This document shows, piece after piece, positions 1 through 5,519 of a stretch of 7,478 nucleotides of DNA. The stretch covers positions 1-7,478 of the forward strand of contig JAACZX010000504.1 in NCBI GenBank assembly GCA_009996555.1, given 5' to 3'. Under the pieces are notes generated by a model. The model was not told the DNA's origin, made no database searches, and saw nothing but the letters and a program-made list of their open reading frames with translations. Both the position numbers and the translations under genes were made by a program. This DNA comes from Chitinophagaceae bacterium. Lineage in GTDB: Bacteria; Bacteroidota; Bacteroidia; Chitinophagales; Chitinophagaceae. The first letter of the stretch is position 1; each line of letters opens with the position of its first letter.

Positions 1-619
1 CTGTTGCAATGGCATTGGGATTTTCCATTACATCCATCAGCGTATTTTCCTCTCCATCGCTTAACGGAGAATCCATGCTTACGTGGCGTGATGAAATACC
101 AAGTGTAGAAGAAACTTCATCAATCTCCAGTTCAAGCATTTCTGCCAGTTCTTCAGCCGATGGCTCACGTTCAAACTCCTGTTCAAGTTGTGAAAATGCT
201 TTATTGATACGGTTGGTCAAACCTACTTTATTCAGCGGCAGGCGAACGATCCTTGATTGTTCGGCCAATGCCTGCAGAATGCTTTGCCTGATCCACCAAA
301 CAGCATAGGAAATGAATTTAAAGCCACGTGTTTCATCGAAACGCTGTGCAGCTTTAATTAGTCCTAAATTTCCTTCGTTAATAAGATCGGGGAGAGAGAG
401 ACCTTGGTTTTGATATTGTTTGGCTACTGATACAACAAAACGAAGATTGGCTTTTGTTAAACGGTCAAGAGCCCGTTGATCTCCCTGTTTTATTCTTTCA
501 GCAAGTTTTACTTCCTCTTCCGGAGTAATAAGTTCCACTTTACCGATTTCCTGCAGATACTTTTCAAGACTCTGCGATTCACGGTTGGTGATGGATTTTG
601 TGATTTTGAGTTGGCGCAT
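1..619 (-). CDS. rpoD: Primary RNA polymerase sigma factor RpoD (sigma-70/SigA), C-terminus cut off by the window edge
   Basis: Housekeeping sigma factor that directs RNA polymerase to most promoters; cytoplasmic. Reading the minus strand from 619 gives 206 residues without a stop to the left edge. Visible are region 1.2 (about residues 8-45), region 2 (about 54-124, with [13 protein letters not shown] at 78-90 for core binding, and [17 protein letters not shown] at 98-114 for -10 recognition and melting), and region 3 (about 128-205, from RLPLNK). Region 4, which reads the -35 element, lies beyond base 1; the short Bacteroidota form is about 285-290 residues, so about 80 are missing. There is no long acidic region 1.1, as is usual in this phylum. 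The start is set at MRQLKITKS; an in-frame ATG two codons upstream (625) is the alternative. Neither has a Shine-Dalgarno sequence. The gene is divergent from the START-like gene. Identification is very secure. Confidence 0.96.
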   Translation of the reverse strand, partial: MRQLKITKSITNRESQSLEKYLQEIGKVELITPEEEVKLAERIKQGDQRALDRLTKANLRFVVSVAKQYQNQGLSLPDLINEGNLGLIKAAQRFDETRGFKFISYAVWWIRQSILQALAEQSRIVRLPLNKVGLTNRINKAFSQLEQEFEREPSAEELAEMLELEIDEVSSTLGISSRHVSMDSPLSDGEENTLMDVMENPNAIAT

Positions 620-778
620 GCTCATAAGCTTTGGTTTTAGGTTATACAAGATGTTGTTTCATAGTTCCGGACCATCGAACCCGGTAGCGTAATTAAATCA
701 CAAATAAAAACCTTTACGTTACCTGAGTGTTAGGTCTTAAAACTTCATTCTAATTTAGCCTGTTTTAATAAATCGGCC

Positions 779-812
779 AAAAAAAAGCCCCGTCTGGCTT
801 GAATTTGCGGGG
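779..812 (-). terminator. Rho-independent terminator reading leftwards
   Basis: On the minus strand a CCCCG/CGGGG stem (plus-strand arms 788-792 and 808-812, 15-nt loop) is followed at once by C and eight T (plus-strand A-run 779-786). The stem can be extended by three A-T pairs past one mismatch. On the plus strand no clean T-run follows, so it looks one-directional. It lies upstream of rpoD and insulates it from minus-strand transcription. The only minus-strand gene feeding into it is the one at 1312-1902, about 500 bases away. Confidence 0.5.
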
Positions 813-873
813 ATTTCCTCCTTTTTGTGCAGGAAATACTGCAGAAAGCCTAAACAAAAGCAAGTAATAAAAT

Positions 874-903
874 TTTGAATGCTGCATTATTTTTTTATTA
901 TTG
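874..903 (+). promoter_or_regulatory. Candidate Bacteroidota-type promoter for the START-like gene
   Basis: TTTG at 874-877, an 18-nt spacer, then TATTATTG at 896-903, one mismatch from the TAnnTTTG -7 element known for Bacteroidota primary sigma. Transcription would begin near 909, giving a leader of about 20 nt before the ATG at 929. The spacer is one base shorter than the usual 19-21 and the region is AT-rich, so a chance match is possible. Confidence 0.35.
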
Positions 904-928
904 CACCAAATCGCTTTGCGAACGAACA

Positions 929-1309
929 ATGAGTAAGAAAGTTTTATACACGCTGGAGTTTCCAGTACGGTGCTCGCCAGCCATATTATATGAATTTTTA
1001 GCTACGCCTTCAGGACTGCAGGAATGGTTTGCCGATAAAGTGGATGAACGTGATGGTATTTTTTCCTTTAACTGGAATGGCTCTGATGAAAAAGCTGAAC
1101 TGCTGGAAAGTGAGTTAGATAAGTATGTAAGATACCGCTGGACACATTCGCCCAAGGACGAATACTTTGAATTCAGAATTGAACGCACTGAAATCTCGAA
1201 CCAAACAATTTTATTGGTGAAGGATTTTGCTGAAAAGAAAGAGATCAAAGATCAAAGTCAATTGTGGGAATACCAGGTGAAAGATCTGTTTCACCGTATT
1301 GGCAGTTAG
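929..1309 (+). CDS. START-like domain protein (SRPBCC / AHSA1-like fold)
   Basis: A 126-residue protein that fills a single START-like (Bet v1/SRPBCC-type) domain, a helix-grip fold with a hydrophobic pocket. Features seen: an N-terminal strand KVLYTLEFPVRCSP, a helix ILYEFLATPSGLQEWFADKV (about residues 18-37) with the typical 'PxxLYxxLTxxxGLxxWF' pattern, the strand FSFNWNGS, the segment RYRWTHSP, and a C-terminal helix QSQLWEYQVKDLFHRIGS. Such small proteins are conserved across Bacteroidota, but no ligand or role is established to my knowledge, and none is implied here. No signal peptide; probably cytoplasmic. The ATG at 929 is preferred because upstream in-frame codons (from a TTG at 875) run through an AT-rich promoter-like stretch and are unlike the family N-terminus. 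Its stop is 2 bases from that of the convergent minus-strand gene. Confidence 0.85.
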   Translation: MSKKVLYTLEFPVRCSPAILYEFLATPSGLQEWFADKVDERDGIFSFNWNGSDEKAELLESELDKYVRYRWTHSPKDEYFEFRIERTEISNQTILLVKDFAEKKEIKDQSQLWEYQVKDLFHRIGS

Positions 1310-1311
1310 CA

Positions 1312-1902
1312 TTACTGCAGCAACCGTAACAACAGCTGAAACAAACGTAAAAGTTTTGTTTCAGCGCTATCCCAATCTTCAAGCTTACACTTAAAAGCAA
1401 GCTTCAGTATTTTTTTGTCTGCAAGCTGTTGCTGCATATCAGCAACAGGTATCATATTATTTTCACGAAAGTGATGTTGCCATTCTTCGTCACTTACATT
1501 TATCCAGGCATCTTCCTGTAACAGCAACGTCCAATTCTGCTTAATAACCGGTGCATATTGCTGAAGGTATTTTCCCTTTAACTGTAATGTGATGCTGAAA
1601 AAATTTCCCCACCAGAAAAACGTACGGATAGCAAGCGTATCTTCTTTACCAAAACAACGTGGGTAATCAAGCATCACATACGGAAGCCCTTCATAGTTTT
1701 CGCCTTTTGAAATTTTAGCAGCAGCCAGCAATGTTTCCGGTGGCAGTTTTGCAACAGCCTGCTCATTTTTATACTGTTCGCTAAGCTGACCAAACAACAG
1801 GTACAACTTATGAATGATGCCGTTCTTTGTTAAAATCCAGTTTGCATCGGTTACTAATTGCTGCTCAAAAGCTGAAAGACTTACATTTGCTGATTCCTGC
1901 AT
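1312..1902 (-). CDS. Conserved-looking hypothetical protein, family not recognised
   Basis: A 196-residue protein (from the ATG at 1902) that I cannot assign to a named family. It looks like a real soluble protein: balanced composition, several predicted helices, aromatic-rich core segments (RTFFWWGNFFSITLQLKG, EEWQHHFRENN) and a leucine-rich C-terminal helix (LLRLFQLLLRLL). The start of the mature-looking sequence, SAFEQQLVTDANWILTKN, suggests a compact domain. No signal peptide, membrane helix or catalytic motif is evident. An upstream in-frame ATG at 1935 would give 207 residues but would overlap the first 20 bases of the divergent permease gene, so 1902 is preferred. The gene sits between two plus-strand genes with almost no spacing, so its promoter must lie inside the permease coding region and its 3' end antisense to the START-like gene. 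Function unknown. Confidence 0.75.
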   Translation of the reverse strand: MQESANVSLSAFEQQLVTDANWILTKNGIIHKLYLLFGQLSEQYKNEQAVAKLPPETLLAAAKISKGENYEGLPYVMLDYPRCFGKEDTLAIRTFFWWGNFFSITLQLKGKYLQQYAPVIKQNWTLLLQEDAWINVSDEEWQHHFRENNMIPVADMQQQLADKKILKLAFKCKLEDWDSAETKLLRLFQLLLRLLQ

Positions 1903-1915
1903 AAAAAGAAGATCA

Positions 1916-3343
1916 GTGTTTAAAAAGTTAGACAAACTTATTATAAAAGCGTTTATCGGGCCTTTCCTGGCAACCTTCTTTATTGCGTTGTTTATTCTTG
2001 TAGTTCAGTTCTTTTGGTTATACATCGATGATTTTGTTGGAAAAGGTATTGATACGTTTACACTCATCCAGTTTATTGGTTACGTAAGTACCACGCTTGT
2101 GCCGCTTGCATTACCGTTGGGCATCCTTCTTTCATCGATCATGACCTTTGGTAACCTTGGCGAGTCGTTTGAACTTGTGGCAATTAAAAGTGCCGGTATT
2201 CCGCTGGTGCGTTTTATGCGCCCCGTATTGATCGTATCAGCATTTCTCGGACTTGTTGCCTTTGCATTTGCCAACTACGTTATTCCTGTGGCAGAATTAA
2301 AGATGCGTACGTTGCTGTATGACATTCGTGTGGCCAAACCTGCATTTGATATTAAAGAAGGAGTGTTTTACCGCAAGCTCGATGGCTATACCATCAAGAT
2401 AGGCCGCAAGGAAAAGGATTCCATTATTCACAACGTGGTTATTTACGAGCACAATTATTCACTGCAGGATAATATTATTCTTGCTGAAAAAGGTGTGATG
2501 ACCATTTCGCCTGATCAGCGGTTTCTTTCCTTTAACCTGATGAATGGATGGCGCTACCAGGAAAAAGGAAATGCAGGTACTACTGAAACAGAATACTACC
2601 GCTTAGGTTTTAAAGAATACGAAAAGGTATTTGACCTCAGCTCATTCAAGCTGAACAAAACTGCTGACTCAACGTTTAAGACCTATTACAAAATGCTTAG
2701 CCTGCAACAGCTGAACACCGTTGTTGATTCATTAACAACTTTATCAAACAACCAGCGCTTAAAGGCACGCAGGGAAATACGCAACATGCTGCCATTACAA
2801 TCTGTTCCGGATAGTGTTTGGAAAAATAATAAGGCCGTGCCATCAAAAGCAAAAAACATCCGGCAAATGATTCCCGATTCAATCCTCCGTAATGTTTATT
2901 CTACTGCTGTATCACGTGTGGCAAGCGCAAAAAGTTCTGTTGAATTTTTGTCGTACGATTATATTGAACAGCAGAAACAGATCAGGTTGCACAAAATTGA
3001 ACGCCACCGCAAATTCACCTTATCCTTTGCATGCATTGTATTGTTCCTCATTGGTGCACCGTTAGGCTCCATCATCAGAAAAGGTGGATTGGGTCTGCCA
3101 CTCGTTATCTCCGTTTTCTTCTTTATTGTTTTTCATATTGTAAACACTACCGGCGAAAAATTAGTAAAGGAAGACACCATGCAACCCACAGCCGGTATGT
3201 GGATGTCTACAGTTGTACTGATCCCTATTGGCTTGTTCCTTACCTGGAAAGCCATGAAGGATTCTAACCTTTTCAATGCAGAGTTCTACTACCGCACCTT
3301 GCGCCGCATCGGGCTCAGCCGTTGGTTAAAGGAAAAACAATGA
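1916..3343 (+). CDS. LptF/LptG (YjgP/YjgQ) family LPS-export ABC transporter permease
   Basis: Inner-membrane permease that, with the LptB ATPase and a partner permease, extracts lipopolysaccharide and passes it to the LptC-LptA bridge. The 475 residues show TM1 at about 15-37, TM2 at 52-78, the conserved coupling segment GESFELVAIKSAGIP at 82-96, TM3 at 101-124, a periplasmic beta-rich domain from about 130 to 250, then TM4-6 at about 367-386, 394-411 and 426-446, with IGAPLGSIIRKGG at 379-391. It is about 110 residues longer than E. coli LptF or LptG; the extra length is a charged, helical insert at about 260-350, before TM4. The start is taken as GTG at 1916 because MKKLDKLI-like sequence is where this family begins; AAGAAG lies just upstream. 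The in-frame ATG at 1814 would add 34 unlikely residues antisense to the neighbouring gene. LptF and LptG cannot be told apart here, so no symbol is given. Confidence 0.93.
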   Translation: MFKKLDKLIIKAFIGPFLATFFIALFILVVQFFWLYIDDFVGKGIDTFTLIQFIGYVSTTLVPLALPLGILLSSIMTFGNLGESFELVAIKSAGIPLVRFMRPVLIVSAFLGLVAFAFANYVIPVAELKMRTLLYDIRVAKPAFDIKEGVFYRKLDGYTIKIGRKEKDSIIHNVVIYEHNYSLQDNIILAEKGVMTISPDQRFLSFNLMNGWRYQEKGNAGTTETEYYRLGFKEYEKVFDLSSFKLNKTADSTFKTYYKMLSLQQLNTVVDSLTTLSNNQRLKARREIRNMLPLQSVPDSVWKNNKAVPSKAKNIRQMIPDSILRNVYSTAVSRVASAKSSVEFLSYDYIEQQKQIRLHKIERHRKFTLSFACIVLFLIGAPLGSIIRKGGLGLPLVISVFFFIVFHIVNTTGEKLVKEDTMQPTAGMWMSTVVLIPIGLFLTWKAMKDSNLFNAEFYYRTLRRIGLSRWLKEKQ

Positions 3344-3392
3344 TCTGAGCAACTGGATCATGTTGTAACTTCAATGTTTAAAACTTACAATT
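3344..3392 (+). other. Short spacer, probable co-transcription of permease and dismutase genes
   Basis: Forty-nine bases separate the permease stop from the dismutase ATG. A small TGATC/GATCA inverted repeat (3341-3345 and 3356-3360) has no T-run after it, so it is not a convincing terminator. I saw no good promoter in the gap. Sharing one transcript is therefore the simplest reading, although a promoter inside the permease gene cannot be excluded. Confidence 0.4.
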
Positions 3393-4142
3393 ATGTCAAA
3401 TCATATTTCACGCCGCCGTTTTATTGATCAGTCAGCAAAAACAACTGTGGCTGTAGCTGCAGCAAGTATGGTAAGTGTTGATCTGTTAGCTGGTTGTACT
3501 CCTGCAAAAGTGATAAGTGGCAGCAGAGCGTTCGTGGGTTTTGAACAAACACCTCTACCCTACGCTTACAAAGATCTTGAACCCGTGATTGATGCCATGA
3601 CCATGGAAATTCATTACAGCAAACATGCAGCTGCTTATGCTGCCAATTTGCGTGATGCTGCAAAAGCTGAAAACATTGATCAATCAAAACCATTGGAAAA
3701 TATATTCAGCAACATTTCTGCTTACTCAGCAAAAGTGCGTAACAATGGTGGCGGGCATTACAATCATGAATTATTCTGGCGTTGTATGAAACCAAATGGC
3801 GGCGGACAACCAACAGGTAAATTGCTTTCTTCCATTCAGCAATCGTTCAACAGTTTTGAAGCATTTCAAACACAGTTTACCGATGCCGGCAAAAACCGTT
3901 TCGGCAGCGGTTGGGCATGGTTGTATGTTGACGGTAACAAGCAATTGAAGATCGGTTCAACTCCCAACCAGGATAATCCGTTAATGAATGTGAGTGATAT
4001 TAAAGGAACACCATTGCTCGGTTTAGATGTGTGGGAACATGCTTATTATCTCAAGTACCAAAACAAACGCCCCGATTATATTGCAGCCTGGTGGAAAGTA
4101 GTGAACTGGGATTTTGTTCAACAACGTTTTGAAGCGATCTGA
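3393..4142 (+). CDS. Superoxide dismutase (Mn/Fe family, Mn-type residues) with Tat signal and lipobox
   Basis: Converts superoxide to oxygen and hydrogen peroxide. The 249 residues begin with a twin-arginine motif (SRRRFI, 6-11), a hydrophobic stretch (17-33) and a lipobox LAGC with Cys35, so the mature protein is predicted to be exported folded by Tat and lipid-anchored at Cys35. The catalytic part (about 50-249) carries all four metal ligands: His74 (in IHYSKH), His125 (in HYNHELFW), Asp212 and His216 (in LDVWEHAYY). The gateway residues His78 and Tyr82 are present. Gln193 (in NQDNP) with the NNGGGHYNH segment is the pattern of manganese-type enzymes; the iron type places its key Gln at the HYNH site instead. 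Metal use is thus inferred as Mn, but cambialistic activity is possible. The ATG at 3393 is required to keep the signal. Probably co-transcribed with the permease; a terminator follows. Confidence 0.93.
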   Translation: MSNHISRRRFIDQSAKTTVAVAAASMVSVDLLAGCTPAKVISGSRAFVGFEQTPLPYAYKDLEPVIDAMTMEIHYSKHAAAYAANLRDAAKAENIDQSKPLENIFSNISAYSAKVRNNGGGHYNHELFWRCMKPNGGGQPTGKLLSSIQQSFNSFEAFQTQFTDAGKNRFGSGWAWLYVDGNKQLKIGSTPNQDNPLMNVSDIKGTPLLGLDVWEHAYYLKYQNKRPDYIAAWWKVVNWDFVQQRFEAI

Positions 4143-4167
4143 ATCGTTCTGAAATCATTTAGGCAAG

Positions 4168-4196
4168 GCACTGCAATGCAGTGCTTTTTTATTTTT
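4168..4196 (+). terminator. Rho-independent terminator after the dismutase gene
   Basis: GCACTG (4168-4173) and CAGTGC (4179-4184) form a perfect stem with a 5-nt loop; the palindrome itself spans 8 bases per arm. It is followed by TTTTTTATTTTT (4185-4196). It starts 25 bases after the dismutase stop and separates that transcript from the downstream nuclease-fold gene. Confidence 0.88.
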
Positions 4197-4217
4197 ACTC
4201 ATTACCGGTTTGCAGTA

Positions 4218-4248
4218 TTGCATTTGCTTTGGCAGAACAGTATCTTTC
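4218..4248 (+). promoter_or_regulatory. Candidate Bacteroidota-type promoter for the nuclease-fold gene
   Basis: TTG at 4218-4220, a 20-nt spacer and TATCTTTC at 4241-4248, which differs from TAnnTTTG only at the last base. It lies after the dismutase terminator and 17 bases before the next ATG, so the predicted leader would be short (about 12 nt). Position and spacing fit well; the match is inexact. Confidence 0.38.
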
Positions 4249-4265
4249 TGTAAACAAACTGCACC

Positions 4266-5219
4266 ATGAGCACTATCACCATTGCTACATTCAACTGCGA
4301 AAACCTTTTCCGGAGGTATCGCTTCAATAAAAATCTCAGCAAAGAACAGGTAGAGAAAAAAATCACCGACGGGTTTATCATTGATAAAACCGTTTTAAGT
4401 ACAGTTAATGAAACTGAACGTAAACTAACTGCTGATGCCATTAAAGCAACCAAAGCAGATATTGTTTGTTTGCAGGAAGTAGAAAATCTTGACACGTTGA
4501 AAAACTTTGTCTCGGAATACCTTTCATCGGCAGGTTATAAATACAGGATACTGATCGACGCAAATGATCCAAGATTAATTGATGTAGCCATCATCAGCAA
4601 AATTCCCTTCGAAGGACTTAAAACGCATCAATACATTAAAAGCGGCAGCACCGCTGTATTTTCAAGAGATTGTCTTGAAGTTGATTTTTTAATAGCAGGC
4701 AAACCACTGACCATTTTCGTCAATCATTTTAAATCGATGTTCGACAAAGGCAATCTTACACCTGCACAAAAACGGGCAAAAACAGCAGCACGCAGAGAAC
4801 TGCAATCGCAAACAGTGCTTGACATCATCAAAAAGAAATACAAGAATAATCCTGAAAAAGAAAACTGGGTCGTGGTAGGCGACCTGAACGATTATCCCGA
4901 CGATAAAAGCAGTTTAAAAAAACTCCTCAACAGCAAATGGATGGAAAATATTGTGCAAACAAGAATTGCAGACCCTGCCGAACAATGGACACATTACTGG
5001 GATACAACTTCAGTTCCGATAGATGAACGCTACAAGCAAATCGATTATATTTTTCTTTCGAAGAAATTAGCTGCAAACAATCCTGCTTCCATCCCCGCAA
5101 TTATCCGTAAAGGCATTATAACCAAAGCAACCAAATACACAGGCAGTCGTTTTACCGATGTAACAGATAAGCAAGGAGCAAGTGATCATTGCCCTGTGGC
5201 TGTAACAATAAAATTGTGA
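4266..5219 (+). CDS. Endonuclease/exonuclease/phosphatase (EEP) family protein
   Basis: A 317-residue member of the metal-dependent phosphodiesterase fold shared by DNase I, exonuclease III and inositol phosphatases. Active-site motifs appear in order: ATFNCENLF (7-15, metal-site Asn10), LQEVEN (69-74, metal ligand Glu71), DVAIISKIP (106-114), NHFKS (153-157, catalytic His154), GDLNDYPD (205-212, Asp206 and Asn208), QIDYIFLS (258-265) and SDHCPV (306-311, Asp307-His308 pair). The set is complete, so it should be active, but substrate (DNA, RNA or a small phosphoester) cannot be read from sequence. There is no signal peptide or lipobox, so it is probably cytoplasmic, unlike many Bacteroidota EEP proteins that are secreted. 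An in-frame TAA lies shortly before the ATG, fixing the start at 4266. It appears to be a single-gene transcript with its own promoter. Confidence 0.9.
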   Translation: MSTITIATFNCENLFRRYRFNKNLSKEQVEKKITDGFIIDKTVLSTVNETERKLTADAIKATKADIVCLQEVENLDTLKNFVSEYLSSAGYKYRILIDANDPRLIDVAIISKIPFEGLKTHQYIKSGSTAVFSRDCLEVDFLIAGKPLTIFVNHFKSMFDKGNLTPAQKRAKTAARRELQSQTVLDIIKKKYKNNPEKENWVVVGDLNDYPDDKSSLKKLLNSKWMENIVQTRIADPAEQWTHYWDTTSVPIDERYKQIDYIFLSKKLAANNPASIPAIIRKGIITKATKYTGSRFTDVTDKQGASDHCPVAVTIKL

Positions 5220-5239
5220 TGGGAGTTGCTGAAATAGTC

Positions 5240-5300
5240 ACGGCCCCTGCAGAAAACATCTTCACAATAGCAAGCGGGAAGTAGCATCTGCAGAGGCCGT
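5240..5300. repeat. Imperfect 14-bp inverted repeat (long hairpin)
   Basis: ACGGCCCCTGCAGA (5240-5253) pairs with TCTGCAGAGGCCGT (5287-5300): 13 of 14 positions match, the exception being C5246 opposite A5294. The loop is 33 nt and can itself pair CTTC (5260-5263) with GAAG (5278-5281). It begins 20 bases after the EEP stop. No T-run follows, so it is not a classical terminator on the plus strand; it could be a 3'-end stabiliser, a dispersed palindromic repeat, or part of a structured RNA. Confidence 0.75.
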
Positions 5301-5306
5301 TATGGA

Positions 5307-5341
5307 TGCAATATTAACGAGGGAAAAGATACAATGTTGCA
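5307..5341. repeat. 9-bp inverted repeat next to the longer one
   Basis: TGCAATATT (5307-5315) pairs with AATGTTGCA (5333-5341) over nine positions, one of them a U-G wobble in plus-strand RNA, with a 17-nt loop. It starts six bases after the larger hairpin. It is AT-rich and on its own could be chance. Confidence 0.4.
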
Positions 5342-5406
5342 GAAGTTATAAACATATTTTTTGTCTTCACATTTCTTTAACGAAGCCCTTCCTCCTCCAA
5401 CCCAAA

Positions 5407-5438
5407 AGGGCAAACAGCAATGCAGGCCCTGGCTTTTT
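5407..5438 (+). terminator. Weak terminator candidate upstream of the dipeptidase gene
   Basis: AGGGC (5407-5411) pairs with GCCCT (5426-5430) across a 14-nt loop, followed by GGC and TTTTT (5434-5438). It would end read-through from the EEP gene just before the dipeptidase promoter. The stem is short and the T-run is offset by three bases, so the call is tentative. The left arm can instead pair with GCCCTT at 5385-5390. Confidence 0.3.
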
Positions 5439-5454
5439 AACTGTTCAGCAAAAG

Positions 5455-5485
5455 TTGGCAACCTTGGTGGTAACCCCTACATTCG
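5455..5485 (+). promoter_or_regulatory. Candidate Bacteroidota-type promoter for the dipeptidase gene
   Basis: TTGG at 5455-5458, a 19-nt spacer and TACATTCG at 5478-5485, one mismatch from TAnnTTTG. Initiation would fall near 5492, about 28 nt before the ATG at 5520. The spacing is exactly in the preferred range, and it lies after a candidate terminator. Confidence 0.4.
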
Positions 5486-5519
5486 TACTCCTATTTTAAA
5501 AGCATTAAACTATTGTATT

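Larger units (their letters stand above)
620..928. other. Intergenic region between divergent rpoD and START-like gene
   Basis: About 310 bases with no credible gene on either strand. The half nearest rpoD (620-778) must contain the rpoD promoter and leader, but I could not pick a convincing TTTG / TAnnTTTG pair there on the minus strand. At 779-812 there is a minus-strand intrinsic terminator. The part nearest 929 is AT-rich and holds a plus-strand promoter candidate (874-903). A CCGG-containing patch at 666-690 can fold weakly but has no supporting context. Confidence 0.6.
5220..5519. other. 300-base spacer rich in inverted repeats, no gene seen
   Basis: No ORF here has coding character: those running through it are short or are upstream extensions of the dipeptidase frame. 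The spacer holds a long imperfect inverted repeat (5240-5300), a second inverted repeat (5307-5341), two mutually exclusive hairpins (5385-5411 and 5407-5430, the latter with a T-run) and a promoter candidate (5455-5485). It may be only a 3' UTR plus promoter, or may encode a structured RNA. Confidence 0.55.

Noticed and set aside
9..308. Plus-strand ORF of 99 codons
   Set aside because: It is antisense to the sigma factor gene, whose motifs are unmistakable; its serine-rich product has no family character.
661..692. tRNA T-arm-like sequence on the minus strand (GGTTCGAT with flanking CCGG)
   Set aside because: No acceptor, D or anticodon arms can be fitted on either side, so it is not a tRNA; at most a chance hairpin.
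875..928. Upstream extension of the START-like gene from a TTG codon
   Set aside because: The added residues are unlike the family N-terminus and overlap an AT-rich promoter-like stretch.
1302..1318. GCAGT/ACTGC hairpin over the two convergent stop codons as a bidirectional terminator
   Set aside because: The stem is only five pairs and neither strand has a following T-run.
1814..1915. 34-residue N-terminal extension of the permease
   Set aside because: It is antisense to the coding region of the minus-strand gene and cysteine-rich without a membrane or signal pattern; the family begins at the KKLDKLI segment.
3031..3267. Plus-strand ORF inside the permease gene
   Set aside because: It is out of frame within the conserved C-terminal membrane segments of the permease, so it is a shadow ORF.
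5302..5499. Small plus-strand ORF in the spacer before the dipeptidase
   Set aside because: Its product lacks coding character and it overlaps inverted repeats, a terminator candidate and a promoter candidate.
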